The notes beneath the pieces are model-generated. The model did not search any database and had not been told where the DNA came from. It saw only the letters and a list, made by a program, of their open reading frames with translations. 64,000 bases of DNA. It comes from Thioclava sp. SK-1 (lineage in GTDB: Bacteria; Pseudomonadota; Alphaproteobacteria; Rhodobacterales; Rhodobacteraceae). Below, in pieces: positions 36,751 through 46,429 of this stretch. The stretch lies in NCBI RefSeq assembly GCF_001705665.1, contig NZ_MDHA01000044.1, positions 248,001 to 312,000 of the forward strand, given 5' to 3'. A program made the translations under genes and the position numbers. How positions within the stretch are numbered: position 1 is the first letter of the stretch; every line of letters starts with the position of its first letter.

Positions 36751-37797
36751 TCAGTTGGCAGGCTCGACAAGGGCATCCTTGCCAAGAAATCCGGACAGGT
36801 AGCTTTCAAGCGAGGTGGTCAAATCAGGCGATAGATATCCGCCTTCTTGACACATGACCGTGGGATAGCCAGCCTGGGCAATCAAATGCCCGGCCTGGGC
36901 AAATCCGTCAAACGTCACTTTCAGCCCCTTGAGGGGATCATTCTCATGCGCGTCCAGCCCAAGGCAGACGACAAGCGCATCAGGCTTGAATTCTGCGATA
37001 CGTGCAAGTGCCGTTTTGATCGCTTCGACCCAGCCTTCGTCCGAAGTGGAAGGGGCAAGTGGCAAATTGAGATTATATCCCGCGCCTTTGCCCTCGCCCG
37101 TTTCATGGTCATAGCCCACAAAGAACGGGTAATATTCCGCCGGATCGGCATGAATCGAACAGGTCAGCACGTCATCGCGACCATAAAAGATCATCTGCGT
37201 ACCATTGCCATGATGCACATCAATATCCAGCGTCGCGACCTTTTTATGCTTGGTCAGCAATTCTTCCACTGCGATGGCGGCATTGTTCATCAGGCAATGA
37301 CCCGCGCTGATTTCGACATCTGCATGATGGCCAGGTGGACGACACAGCGCATAGACCGCGCGTTCGCCATCATTGACCGCTTGCGCAGCCCGATAAGCCG
37401 CCGCCGCCGCCCCCAGCGCAGATTTCCACGACCCTTCGCCCAGCGGCATGGAGGTATCGCCGATATGCCAGCCGGCCCGGCCCACAATCCCCCGAGGATA
37501 GGATTTCAGCCCCTGCACCGGATGCTGATTTGGCACAATTTCAATTCCGGGATCGGTCAGAGTTTGCCACTCGGCCCAGCCATTTTCCAAAAAATCCAAA
37601 TGGCGTTCAGTGTGCACGCGCAACATCGCTGCACGCGGGATGTCACCGGGATCTTCGACAGGCAGCCCCAGATTGGTCACGGCGGCCATCAACAGGCGGC
37701 AGCGCTCTGCCTGTTCGGCATTGCGCTGCATCTTGCCATGAACGATGCGAAACACCGGATCGTGCTCCGCCGACATTGGGGAATAGAACACTTTCAT
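36751..37797 (-). CDS. Acetylpolyamine amidohydrolase / histone-deacetylase family
   Basis: A 348-residue zinc deacetylase. The catalytic set is complete and lines up well with Mycoplana acetylpolyamine amidohydrolase: H157 and H158 (RPPGHHAD), metal ligands D193 and H195 (DIDVHHGNG), D282 (GLDAHENDP) and Y321 (EGGY). Such enzymes remove acetyl groups from N-acetyl-putrescine, -cadaverine or -spermidine. Its ATG overlaps the GntR stop by 4 bp (ATGA), and a class III transaminase follows 17 bp later. Together they suggest catabolism of acetylated diamines, but the substrate is inferred. Confidence 0.88.
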   Translation of the reverse strand: MKVFYSPMSAEHDPVFRIVHGKMQRNAEQAERCRLLMAAVTNLGLPVEDPGDIPRAAMLRVHTERHLDFLENGWAEWQTLTDPGIEIVPNQHPVQGLKSYPRGIVGRAGWHIGDTSMPLGEGSWKSALGAAAAAYRAAQAVNDGERAVYALCRPPGHHADVEISAGHCLMNNAAIAVEELLTKHKKVATLDIDVHHGNGTQMIFYGRDDVLTCSIHADPAEYYPFFVGYDHETGEGKGAGYNLNLPLAPSTSDEGWVEAIKTALARIAEFKPDALVVCLGLDAHENDPLKGLKVTFDGFAQAGHLIAQAGYPTVMCQEGGYLSPDLTTSLESYLSGFLGKDALVEPAN

Positions 37798-38507
37798 TTC
37801 TGCTTACTTTCCTGATTTTTACGGAACATCCCCGTTACGATGCGCCGTGCATCGCTAAGGTGGTATTCCATTGCAGCGACCGCACCCTCCGCATCGCCTT
37901 GTGCGATTTTGTCAAAGATTGGCTCATGAGTTTGCGCGATCAGCGCCGGATCGGCATAAAGGCGCCCGGTATAAATCACGCTTAGTTTGATTTCATTCGC
38001 CGTGGTATCAAAGACCTGCAAAAACCGCGGATTGCCAGAATAGTGACAGATCAGCCGGTGAAATTGCATGTCTGCATCCACATGAGGTGCCATTTCTACA
38101 CCTGTGCTGGACAGTTCATGCAGGTGATCAAGCTGCGCGCGCAGCGCCTTTACTGCCTCTTGATGGTTGCTTGCGATCAAACGGCGGATAGATGCGGTTT
38201 CGATTACAATCCGTAATTCATACAGATGTTCCAGGGCCTCCACTGACAAGGAATGCACGAAGAAACCGCGATTGGCCTTATAATCCACAAGGCCAGAGCT
38301 TTCTAATAATCGCAAAGCCTCACGCACCGGCGCGCGTGACAAATCCATCTGTTTGGCGATGGTCGACTCGGCCAGACGATCCCCTGGCTGCAATGATCCA
38401 CTTAAAATCGCCTCGGCCAAGGAATTGGCGACACGGTCCACAAGGCCGTCTCGTGTCAATGGAAGAAAGGGAGAAGGGCTTTTGCCGCCCATGTCAGCGT
38501 AATCCAT
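37794..38507 (-). CDS. GntR-family (FCD) transcriptional regulator
   Basis: A 237-residue regulator. The winged helix occupies residues 10-75 (EAILSGSLQPGDRLAEST, then SRAPVREALRLLESSGLV), followed by an FCD effector domain with metal or ligand residues DADMQFHRL, and ALRAQ...HLSDARRIV. It heads the operon with the deacetylase and transaminase. A perfect TTGTCGACAA site lies about 55 bp upstream, between it and the divergent ABC operon, so it probably controls both. The start is ATG 38507 (GGATATTTG upstream); ATG 38492 is an alternative. Confidence 0.88.
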   Translation of the reverse strand: MDYADMGGKSPSPFLPLTRDGLVDRVANSLAEAILSGSLQPGDRLAESTIAKQMDLSRAPVREALRLLESSGLVDYKANRGFFVHSLSVEALEHLYELRIVIETASIRRLIASNHQEAVKALRAQLDHLHELSSTGVEMAPHVDADMQFHRLICHYSGNPRFLQVFDTTANEIKLSVIYTGRLYADPALIAQTHEPIFDKIAQGDAEGAVAAMEYHLSDARRIVTGMFRKNQESKQK

Positions 38508-38560
38508 CAAATATCCGTATGTTTGCGCTCCGATAAGGAAGCGTAACTCCGGTTTTGTCG

Positions 38561-38572
38561 ATTGTCGACAAT
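38561..38572. promoter_or_regulatory. Candidate FCD-GntR operator in divergent region
   Basis: ATTGTCGACAAT is a perfect 12-bp palindrome with the TTGT-NN-ACAA layout used by many FadR/FCD-type GntR proteins. It sits between the GntR gene (start 38507) and the ABC-transporter gene (start 38742). The rest of 38508-38741 has no gene I support. Confidence 0.7.
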
Positions 38573-38741
38573 TTACTTGACTTGCGAGCGAACTTCTTCT
38601 TTCCTGCCCCCACGGTGGGCAAAAGCGGCGACAGATCGCACCTATCCAAAACTCTTTCGCCGCGCAACTGCGGCCAAACTTCAGATCCGCATCCAATGCG
38701 GACAGATCTTTGATCATGCCTCAACAGGGATATTGAAACCG

Positions 38742-40286
38742 ATGAAACTGCTGAAATTGACGACATTCCTCGTGGCCAGCGCCTTCGCAACACAGCTTGC
38801 GGCGCAAGAGGCCGGTGGACGTCTGGATGTCATCGTGCAGCCTGAACCGCCCGGCCTTATGATGGGGCTGACGCAAAACGGTCCTACGCAGATGGTGGGT
38901 GGACAAATCTATGAAGGTCTTCTGCGCTACGACGGGGATCTGAACCCACAGCCCGGCCTTGCCAAGTCTTGGGAAATCGCTGAGGACGGCATGACCTATA
39001 CATTCCATCTGAATGAGAATGTAAAATGGCATGATGGCGCGCCGTTCACCGCTGCCGATGTTGTCTTTAGCTTAGGCTTTCTGGATGGCACCCACCCGCG
39101 GTTCCGCGCCAATTACGCCCATGTGGACAGCGTCGAGACGCCAGATGATTACACGGTCATCTTCCATATGAAAGAATCCTATGGGCCGTTCATCAACGCG
39201 TTTGAGGTAGGCTCTATGCCGATGCTGCCCAAACATATTTACGAAGGCACGGATTACGCCACCAACCCTGCCAACAGCACGCCAATCGGGACTGGCCCGT
39301 TTAAATTTGACGAATGGCAAAAAGGCAGCTTCATCCATCTGGTGAAGAATGACGATTATTATGTTGAGGGTCTGCCCTATCTAGATGAGGTGTTTTACCG
39401 CGTCATCCCCGATGCTGCATCGCGTGCGGTAGCCTTTGAGACGGGTGAGGTTGATGTGGTTCCCGGCGGCGCCGTTGAAAATTGGGATGTGCCGCGCCTT
39501 GCCGCGATGGACAATGTCTGCACCACAACCAAGGGCTGGGAATTCTTTGCGCCCCATGCATGGATGTGGCTGAACAATCGTCAAGGACCAACCGCGGACA
39601 AGCGTTTCCGTCAGGCGCTGATGTATGCGATGGACCGCGAATTCATGAAGGATGTTGTGTGGAATGGCTATGGCACGGTGCCCACCGGGCCGGTGTCGTC
39701 AAAGACCAACTTCTATTCAGATGACGTGACGCATTACACCCATGACCCGGAAAAGGCCAAAGCGCTGCTGGCAGAGATGGGCTATGATGGCACGCCGATC
39801 CGGTTGCTGCCCTTGCCCTATGGCGAAACATGGGCGCGTTGGGCCGAAGCGGTGAAACAAAACCTCGAAGAGGTTGGTATCAAGGTCGATATGGAATCCA
39901 CCGATGTCGCGGGCTGGAATGAAAAAACAGCGCAATGGGATTACGATCTGGCCTTTACCTATCTGTATCAATATGGCGACCCGGCCCTGGGCGTGTCACG
40001 CACCTATACGGCGGATCAAATCGTCAAGGGCAGCCCATGGAACAATGTTGAGGGTTACGAAAACCCCGAGCTGGACAAGAAATGGGCCGCAGCCGCCGTG
40101 TCTGCATCCAATACCGAACGGCAAGACATTTATAACGAGATCCAAAAAGAGATCGTCGATGATGTGCCCGTCGCCTGGATGATGGAGCTGGAATTCCCCA
40201 CGATTTACCGTTGCGGGGTGCAGGATCTGATCTCGACAGGCATCGGGCTGAATGACGGTCTGCGCAGCGCGTGGATCCAGAAATAA
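38742..40286 (+). CDS. ABC transporter substrate-binding protein, family 5
   Basis: A 514-residue periplasmic binding protein of the dipeptide/oligopeptide (DppA/OppA) family. Residues 1-22 are a signal peptide ending LAAQ. The family motifs follow: LAKSWEIAEDGMTYTFHL, NVKWHDGAPFTAADVVFS, and a late FRQALMYAMDR. Family 5 proteins bind peptides, nickel, opines, or acylated amines. The location opposite a GntR/acetylpolyamine amidohydrolase operon suggests the ligand might be an acylated amine, which is inference. A strong hairpin terminator lies just after its stop. Confidence 0.9.
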   Translation: MKLLKLTTFLVASAFATQLAAQEAGGRLDVIVQPEPPGLMMGLTQNGPTQMVGGQIYEGLLRYDGDLNPQPGLAKSWEIAEDGMTYTFHLNENVKWHDGAPFTAADVVFSLGFLDGTHPRFRANYAHVDSVETPDDYTVIFHMKESYGPFINAFEVGSMPMLPKHIYEGTDYATNPANSTPIGTGPFKFDEWQKGSFIHLVKNDDYYVEGLPYLDEVFYRVIPDAASRAVAFETGEVDVVPGGAVENWDVPRLAAMDNVCTTTKGWEFFAPHAWMWLNNRQGPTADKRFRQALMYAMDREFMKDVVWNGYGTVPTGPVSSKTNFYSDDVTHYTHDPEKAKALLAEMGYDGTPIRLLPLPYGETWARWAEAVKQNLEEVGIKVDMESTDVAGWNEKTAQWDYDLAFTYLYQYGDPALGVSRTYTADQIVKGSPWNNVEGYENPELDKKWAAAAVSASNTERQDIYNEIQKEIVDDVPVAWMMELEFPTIYRCGVQDLISTGIGLNDGLRSAWIQK

Positions 40287-40293
40287 CTTGCCT

Positions 40294-40336
40294 GGCAGGG
40301 CGGTTTCGTTCCTCTGACCGCCCTGCCCTTTTCTTT
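40294..40336 (+). terminator. Intercistronic terminator/attenuator after the binding-protein gene
   Basis: GGCAGGGCGGT (40294-40304) pairs perfectly with ACCGCCCTGCC (40317-40327), followed by CTTTTCTTT. It lies between the binding protein and the permease genes, so partial read-through would give more binding protein than transporter. Confidence 0.85.
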
Positions 40337-40447
40337 CCGCCACCCCCAAACCGCGCAGACGATTGTCCGCGCGTGTCAGGCGATTGAACCTCCCCACCCG
40401 CAACGACCCGCAGCCATTGGCGCGGGCATTGAAGACAAGGACAGGTC

Positions 40448-41425
40448 ATGGCCATACTCGGCCCCATCCTCGGGCGTTTGCTAAAAGCCGCGATTACGCT
40501 ACTGGCGATCGCAATTCTGAATTTCTTTCTGATCCATGCTGCGCCGGGTGATCCGGCCGCCGTAATCGCAGGCGAAGCCGGTGCTGCAGATGAACAGATG
40601 ATTGCAGATTTACGGGCTCAATTCGGGTTGGATCAACCATTCTATGTACAGCTTGCCCGCTATGTCGGGAATGTGGTCACGCTGGATCTGGGATATAGTT
40701 TCCGCCAGGGTGCACCGGTGCTGGATCTGATCTTGGACCGGTTGCCCGCAACATTATTGCTGACGCTGACCGCATTTGGCATTTCATTGGTTGGCGGGAT
40801 TGCGATGGGTGTTGCGGCCTCTGCTCGGGTTGGGAAAATCGGTGACAGCTTGCTGACCGGCTTTGCGCTGCTGTTCTATGCCACACCGCTGTATTGGGCC
40901 GCGTTGATGGCGGTATTGGTGTTCTCGGTCAATCTGGGGTGGTTGCCCGGATTTGGCTATGAAACGGTTGGTGCAAATTACACCGGGCTGACGCGAATGT
41001 GGGACATCCTGTCTCATCTGGTCTTACCTGCATCGACACTGGGCCTGTTCTTTATGGCCGTATACATGCGTATGACCCGGGCCTCCATGCTGGAGGTCGG
41101 GCAGCAAGATTTTGTGAAAACCGCACGGGCCAAAGGGTTGGCCGATCCGATCATCCGTCGCCGTCATATCCTGCGCAACGCATTGTTGCCTGTGGTGACA
41201 TTGGCTGGATTGCAAGCCGGGCAGCTAGTCGGTGGCGCGGTCCTGACTGAGACGGTCTTTGCATGGCCCGGCATTGGGCGGCTGATGTTCGAAAGCCTCG
41301 CCGCACGCGACTACAACACAATTCTGGGCGTCTTCCTTGTGTCGGCGGCGATGGTGATCGTCTTTAACATCATCACCGATATCGTCTACCGCCTGATTGA
41401 CCCCCGCATCGGCCATAAGGCCTGA
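40448..41425 (+). CDS. ABC transporter permease, DppB-type
   Basis: A 325-residue inner-membrane permease of the dipeptide transporter family. The first helix (about 10-30) is followed by a periplasmic loop, then five more helices. The cytoplasmic EAA loop is DFVKTARAKGLADPIIRRRHILRNALLPV. ATG 40448 has AAGGACAGG upstream. It sits 161 bp behind the binding-protein gene and 9 bp before the second permease. Confidence 0.93.
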   Translation: MAILGPILGRLLKAAITLLAIAILNFFLIHAAPGDPAAVIAGEAGAADEQMIADLRAQFGLDQPFYVQLARYVGNVVTLDLGYSFRQGAPVLDLILDRLPATLLLTLTAFGISLVGGIAMGVAASARVGKIGDSLLTGFALLFYATPLYWAALMAVLVFSVNLGWLPGFGYETVGANYTGLTRMWDILSHLVLPASTLGLFFMAVYMRMTRASMLEVGQQDFVKTARAKGLADPIIRRRHILRNALLPVVTLAGLQAGQLVGGAVLTETVFAWPGIGRLMFESLAARDYNTILGVFLVSAAMVIVFNIITDIVYRLIDPRIGHKA

Positions 41426-41434
41426 GGTATCCGC

Positions 41435-42274
41435 ATGAGTTTTTGGAAACGTTTCTCAACCAACCGTGGCGCCGTCTTTGGCCTGATCTTATTGTTCCTT
41501 GTTATCGCCATTGCCCTGCTGGCGCCATTCATGTTCCCGCGCGGCCCTTGGGCGATGGTGCAGCGCCCCTTCCTTGCGCCCTTTGATGCGGCCGGGCTGT
41601 ATCTGGGCACAGACACGTTGGGGCGTGATGTATTGTCCGGGCTGGTCTATGGTGCGCGTGTTTCGCTTTTGGTCGGCCTGATCTCAACGGTCATGGCACT
41701 GTGCATCGGTGTGCCACTTGGCGCATTGGCCGGATTTTACGGCGGTTGGGTTGATGAATGCGCCATGCGCTTTACCGAATTTTTTCAAACCATCCCCAAT
41801 TTCGCGCTGGCCATTGTGCTTGTCGCCATTCTAGAGCCTTCGCTTGGATCAATCACCTTATCCATCGCGATTGTCAGCTGGCCCCCGGTGGCCCGCCTGG
41901 TCCGCGCCGAGGTAATGTCTGTCACCAAACGTGAATATATTGATGCCGCACGCCTTGCGGGCCTGTCGAATATGAAGATCTTGATCGGACAGGTGCTGCC
42001 CAACACTGTCTCTCCGATTATCGTCATGGCGTCACTTATGGTCGCGACGGCGATCTTGTTGGAAAGCTCTTTGTCGTTTCTGGGCCTTGGCGATCCCAAT
42101 ATCATGAGCTGGGGCTATCAGGTCGGGGCTGCGCGCACAGTGATCCGAACTGCGTGGTGGCTGTCATTCTTCCCCGGTCTGGCAATCATCCTTACGGTGT
42201 TGGCCCTTAATCTGATCGGTGAAGGACTCAATGATGCGCTCAACCCGCATCTGTCAAGAAAGGGCCGCGCATGA
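41435..42274 (+). CDS. ABC transporter permease, DppC-type
   Basis: A 279-residue partner permease. It has an N-terminal cytosolic stretch, a helix near 15-35, the conserved LGTDTLGRDVLSGLVYGARVS motif around 56-76, and an EAA loop REYIDAARLAGLSNMKILIGQVLPN. Its TGA overlaps the ATPase ATG by 4 bp (ATGA). Confidence 0.93.
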   Translation: MSFWKRFSTNRGAVFGLILLFLVIAIALLAPFMFPRGPWAMVQRPFLAPFDAAGLYLGTDTLGRDVLSGLVYGARVSLLVGLISTVMALCIGVPLGALAGFYGGWVDECAMRFTEFFQTIPNFALAIVLVAILEPSLGSITLSIAIVSWPPVARLVRAEVMSVTKREYIDAARLAGLSNMKILIGQVLPNTVSPIIVMASLMVATAILLESSLSFLGLGDPNIMSWGYQVGAARTVIRTAWWLSFFPGLAIILTVLALNLIGEGLNDALNPHLSRKGRA

Positions 42275-43881
42275 CCTCCCCTACATTATCCATCGAACGG
42301 CTGACCATCGATCTGCCCGCAGGCGCGGACCGACAGTTTGCTGTGCATAAATGCTCCTATCAAATCCTTAAGGGCGAAATCCTATGCGTTGTCGGTGAAT
42401 CGGGGTCTGGCAAATCCATGACGGCCAATGCGCTGATGGGGCTTTTACCTTCGGGGGTGAAGGTCGGGGCCGGACGCGCAATGTTTGGCGGCAAGGATAT
42501 CTTGCGCCTGTCAGAGGGCGATCAACGCGCCATGCGCGGCGATCGGGTTGCGATGATCTTTCAAGAGCCAATGACAGCACTGAACCCGTTGATGCGTATT
42601 GGCGACCAGATCGCAGAGGTCTTTGCCGCCCATAAACGCCACAGCCCGGCACAGCGCCGCGCCCGCGCGCTGGAACTGATCACCGAAGTTGGCCTGCCCG
42701 ACCCTGCCAAGATCATCCGCGCCTATCCGTTTCAACTGTCTGGTGGGCAGCGCCAACGTGCGATGATCGCAATGGCCTTGGCCTTGGAGCCAGAGCTGCT
42801 GATTGCTGATGAACCCACCACTGCGCTTGACGTCACCACACAGGCACAGATTTTGAAGCTGATCTTGGATCTGCGCGACAGACGCGGCATGGCCGTGATG
42901 TTCATCACCCATGATTTTGGCGTGGTCGAAGAAATCGCAGACCGTGTGATTGTGATGCGCCACGGTCAGATTGTTGAGGCAGGCACCGCCGCCGACGTGC
43001 TTCAAGATCCCCAGCATGATTACACCAAGGCGTTGTTAAACGCGATCCCTTCAGGACATGTGCCGCAATCAGCGCCGGTGACGAACGCGCCCGCGTTGCA
43101 AATCAAATCGCTTAACAAGGTCTATCGCACCGGGGGCGGGTTTATGAAACCCCCGCGTGAAGTGCGCGCAATTGATGATATCTCCCTGACAATTGCCAAA
43201 GGCGAAGTACTGGGCCTTGTGGGGGAGTCGGGGTCGGGTAAATCCACTTTGGGCCGCGCGGTTGTGCGTTTGGTCACGCCCGACAGTGGCCAGATCCTTG
43301 TGGGGGGGACGGATATGGCCGCGCTTAATGATGCGGATCTGCGCGCTGCGCGCCATAAGGTTCAGATGGTCTTTCAAGACCCCTATGCCAGTTTGAACCC
43401 GCGTCATAAAATCATGCGCGCGCTGACCGATGGGCCGATTGCCAAGGGGGTAAGCAAAGCCGATGCACAGGCCCGCGCCCGCGAGCTGATGGAAATCGTA
43501 GGCCTTGGTGCTGAAGCCGTGGACCGGTTCCCGCATGAATTTTCGGGCGGCCAGCGGCAGCGGATCGGGATTGCCCGTGCGCTGGCAATGGATCCAGAAC
43601 TGATCATCGCGGATGAAGCGGTCTCTGCGCTTGATGTCTCTATTCAGGCGCAGGTTCTGAATCTGCTGCGCGATCTGCGCGCGCGCATGAACCTGTCAAT
43701 CTTGTTCATCACCCATGACCTTCGGGTGGCTGCCCAGCTGTGCGACCGTATCGCTGTGATGCAAAAAGGCAAGCTGGTTGAGATCGGACAAACCTCAGAG
43801 GTCTTTTTGCGCCCGCAACATGGCTATACACAAAAGCTGCTGGCAGCGGTGCCCGGCGGCGATTGGGGTAAGACAGGTTGA
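42271..43881 (+). CDS. ABC transporter ATP-binding protein, DppD-DppF fusion
   Basis: A 536-residue protein with two complete ABC modules. Module one (1-255) has Walker [11 protein letters not shown], signature [12 protein letters not shown] and Walker [13 protein letters not shown]. Module two (280-530) has [26 protein letters not shown] and [12 protein letters not shown]. Both H-loops read FITHD. Such fusions are common in family-5 uptake systems. It would pair with the two upstream permeases to energise import. Confidence 0.93.
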   Translation: MTSPTLSIERLTIDLPAGADRQFAVHKCSYQILKGEILCVVGESGSGKSMTANALMGLLPSGVKVGAGRAMFGGKDILRLSEGDQRAMRGDRVAMIFQEPMTALNPLMRIGDQIAEVFAAHKRHSPAQRRARALELITEVGLPDPAKIIRAYPFQLSGGQRQRAMIAMALALEPELLIADEPTTALDVTTQAQILKLILDLRDRRGMAVMFITHDFGVVEEIADRVIVMRHGQIVEAGTAADVLQDPQHDYTKALLNAIPSGHVPQSAPVTNAPALQIKSLNKVYRTGGGFMKPPREVRAIDDISLTIAKGEVLGLVGESGSGKSTLGRAVVRLVTPDSGQILVGGTDMAALNDADLRAARHKVQMVFQDPYASLNPRHKIMRALTDGPIAKGVSKADAQARARELMEIVGLGAEAVDRFPHEFSGGQRQRIGIARALAMDPELIIADEAVSALDVSIQAQVLNLLRDLRARMNLSILFITHDLRVAAQLCDRIAVMQKGKLVEIGQTSEVFLRPQHGYTQKLLAAVPGGDWGKTG

Positions 43882-43886
43882 CGGTT

Positions 43887-44798
43887 ATGACGGCAACATA
43901 TTTGGGCGTGGCGGATTGCACCCGCGTCGATATCCTAACCCATTACGGGGCAGATTTCGCGGCCTTTGCACCGCATCTGGATCTACGCCGTCCCGAGGAT
44001 ATCACAGACCCTGCTGCGGTGCAGTTTCTGATATGTTTTGCGCCAGATCCCGCGGTTTTCGCGCGCTACCCCAACCTGCGCGCGGTCTGCTGCCCGGCGG
44101 CGGGCACAGATGGGATTCTGGCCTGTCCCACCTTACCACCCGATCTGCCGGTGATCCGGGTCGAAGATCCAGATCAGGCACTGCAAATGGCCGGGTTTGC
44201 GGCGTTTCATGTGGTTTGGCATCACCGTTCCATGGGCCGCTATCTGGCGCAACAAAAGCGCCATGAATGGTCGCGGATGATTGGCGGGCGCTCGCCATCA
44301 GATTGCGCCGTGGGGGTTTTAGGGTTTGGCCATATGGGGCGCGCCATTGCCAAGGCGCTTAGCGATCTGGGCTTCCGCGTCGCCACGCTGTCACGCAACC
44401 TGCCGCATAATCCGTTGCCCAACGTAACCCATTTCACCGATGCTGATCGCAGCGCATTTCTGGCCCGCACACAGATCGCCATCAATGTCTTACCCTTGAC
44501 GCCCCAGACAACGGGTCTGATCGGGTCGTCGTTTCTGGCCTCCCTGCCCCGGGGGGCTGCGTTGATCCATTTGGGGCGCGGCGCGCAGCTGGATGAAACC
44601 GCCCTGTTAAAGGCCCTCAACACCGGGCATCTGTCGGGTGCATCGCTTGACGTCTTTGCGACCGAACCTTTGCCTAGCACCAGTCCGCTGTGGGATCATC
44701 CCAAGATTTTCATTACGCCCCATACCGCCAGCCAACCTGAAAGCCGTGCCGTGGTGGCCTCGGTCGTGTCAGGGTTGGCGGCGCAGGGGATCGCATAA
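43887..44798 (+). CDS. D-isomer 2-hydroxyacid dehydrogenase, GhrA-like
   Basis: A 303-residue NAD(P)-dependent 2-ketoacid reductase resembling glyoxylate/hydroxypyruvate reductase A. The nucleotide-binding motif is VGVLGFGHMGRAIAKALSDLG, the catalytic Arg-Glu-His triad is in NVLPLTPQTTGLIG, DVFATEPLPS and ITPHTAS. It follows the ATPase directly. The ATG at 43887 is used here; a TTG at 43878 overlapping the ATPase stop (TTGA) is also possible. Being last in the transporter operon suggests it handles a keto acid from the imported substrate, by inference. Confidence 0.85.
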   Translation: MTATYLGVADCTRVDILTHYGADFAAFAPHLDLRRPEDITDPAAVQFLICFAPDPAVFARYPNLRAVCCPAAGTDGILACPTLPPDLPVIRVEDPDQALQMAGFAAFHVVWHHRSMGRYLAQQKRHEWSRMIGGRSPSDCAVGVLGFGHMGRAIAKALSDLGFRVATLSRNLPHNPLPNVTHFTDADRSAFLARTQIAINVLPLTPQTTGLIGSSFLASLPRGAALIHLGRGAQLDETALLKALNTGHLSGASLDVFATEPLPSTSPLWDHPKIFITPHTASQPESRAVVASVVSGLAAQGIA

Positions 44799-44838
44799 CC
44801 GCGCCTTGCTATAGACGCGTTGGCAGCCGTATCAAGGA

Positions 44839-46329
44839 TCAGCCAAATTCAATCGTGGCGGCGACGGCCCGTTTCCACCGTGCATAGCGGGCGTCACGCG
44901 TCGCTTGCGACATCTTAGGCTGGAAGGTCCGATCCAGCGCCCAGGCTTTCGCGAATCCTTCTTGGTCAGGGCATACGCCCGCCTTATATCCCGCCAACCA
45001 TGCCACGCCCTGCGCCGTTGTTTCTAGCACCTGTGGGCGGTCCACCGGGGCGCCAATAATATCGGCCAGGAACTGCATCGTCCAATCCGATGCCGTCATC
45101 CCCCCATCCACCCGCAAAGTGGGCTGTGCGCCCTGTGCCGCCCAATCGGCCTGCATCGCGCGCAACAAATCGCGGGTCTGATAGCCCACGCTTTCCAATG
45201 CCGCCCGGGCAATTTCAGCGGGCGTCGTCGCACGGGTTAAACCAAACATTGCACCACGGCAGTCAGCATTCCAATAGGGCGCACCCAGCCCGGTAAAGGC
45301 AGGCACCATGATCACCTCTTGCCCGGGGTCCGCGGCCTCCGCCAAAGGTTGGGTTTGGGCCGCATCACCGATCATATTCAGCCCGTCGCGCAACCATTGC
45401 ACAACCGCACCGGCGATAAATATCGATCCTTCCAGCGCATAGGTTGGTTTGCCATCAAGCTGATAGGCAATCGTGGTCAACATCCGATTTTGCGAACGCA
45501 CCATGTGATCACCCGTGTTGAGCAGCGCGAAACATCCGGTGCCATAGGTGGATTTCAACATGCCCGGCTGAAAACACGCCTGCCCCAAGGTCGCCGCCTG
45601 CTGATCGCCTGCCACGCCCAAAATCGGAATCGCTGCGCCAAACAGCCCGGAATCTGTGGTGCCAAAGTCATCTGCGCAATCACGCACCTGTGGCAGCATG
45701 GATTGCGGTATCCCAAAGGTCGCGCTGATTGTGGTGGACCACCGACCTTTCGCGATATCATATAACATCGTGCGCGCCGCATTGGTTGCATCGGTGGCAT
45801 GGACCTTGCCGCCCGTCAGCTTCCAGATCAAAAAGCAATCTACCGTGCCGAACAACAGATCCCCGTTTTCAGCCCGTTCCCGCGCGCCCTCGACTGTTTC
45901 AAGGATCCAGCGCAATTTCGTCGCAGAAAAATAGGGATCAATGATCAGGCCCGTGCGTGCGGTGACAGTTTCTTCAAAGCCGTCGTCACGCAGCTTGGCG
46001 CAGAAATCCGATGTCCGGCGATCTTGCCAGACAATCGCATTATACACCGGCTCGCCCGTGTGACGGTCCCAGACCACGACCGTTTCGCGCTGATTTGTAA
46101 TGCCAATCCCAGCAATATCGCCCGCCCCGATCTGCGCCGCTTTGATCGCATCTAGGGTTGTGCGTGCCACCGTTGACCACAGATCCGCCGGATCATGCTC
46201 CACCCAGCCAGAGCGCGGAAATTTCTGCGGAAATTCTTCCTGTGCCTGCGCGACAGGGGAAAGGTTTTCGTCAAAGACAATCGCCCGTGACGAGGTCGTG
46301 CCCTGATCGATTGCAAGAATATAAGTCAT
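44839..46329 (-). CDS. glpK: Glycerol kinase
   Basis: A 496-residue FGGY kinase that phosphorylates glycerol to sn-glycerol-3-phosphate. ATP-binding and substrate motifs are present: [13 protein letters not shown] near 5-17, WVEHDP near 50, [15 protein letters not shown] near 98 and the C-terminal [23 protein letters not shown] 46329 follows GGGGGGAGCC. It lies behind a strong terminator separating it from glpV, so it may depend on read-through or a promoter within the 60-bp gap. Confidence 0.95.
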   Translation of the reverse strand: MTYILAIDQGTTSSRAIVFDENLSPVAQAQEEFPQKFPRSGWVEHDPADLWSTVARTTLDAIKAAQIGAGDIAGIGITNQRETVVVWDRHTGEPVYNAIVWQDRRTSDFCAKLRDDGFEETVTARTGLIIDPYFSATKLRWILETVEGARERAENGDLLFGTVDCFLIWKLTGGKVHATDATNAARTMLYDIAKGRWSTTISATFGIPQSMLPQVRDCADDFGTTDSGLFGAAIPILGVAGDQQAATLGQACFQPGMLKSTYGTGCFALLNTGDHMVRSQNRMLTTIAYQLDGKPTYALEGSIFIAGAVVQWLRDGLNMIGDAAQTQPLAEAADPGQEVIMVPAFTGLGAPYWNADCRGAMFGLTRATTPAEIARAALESVGYQTRDLLRAMQADWAAQGAQPTLRVDGGMTASDWTMQFLADIIGAPVDRPQVLETTAQGVAWLAGYKAGVCPDQEGFAKAWALDRTFQPKMSQATRDARYARWKRAVAATIEFG

Positions 46330-46388
46330 GGCTCCCCCCAAATGCCAAATGGCTTTTTTACATCTGCGCGCCAATTTTCGCGCAGGTG

Positions 46389-46420
46389 AAAAAAAGCCGG
46401 GCGGGGCATCCCCCGCCCGG
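46389..46420 (-). terminator. Strong terminator between glpV and glpK
   Basis: The minus strand has a 10-bp GC stem (CCGGGCGGGG/CCCCGCCCGG, loop GATG) followed by C and seven T. It begins 10 bp after the glpV stop. Confidence 0.92.
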
Positions 46421-46429
46421 TGTATCAGA

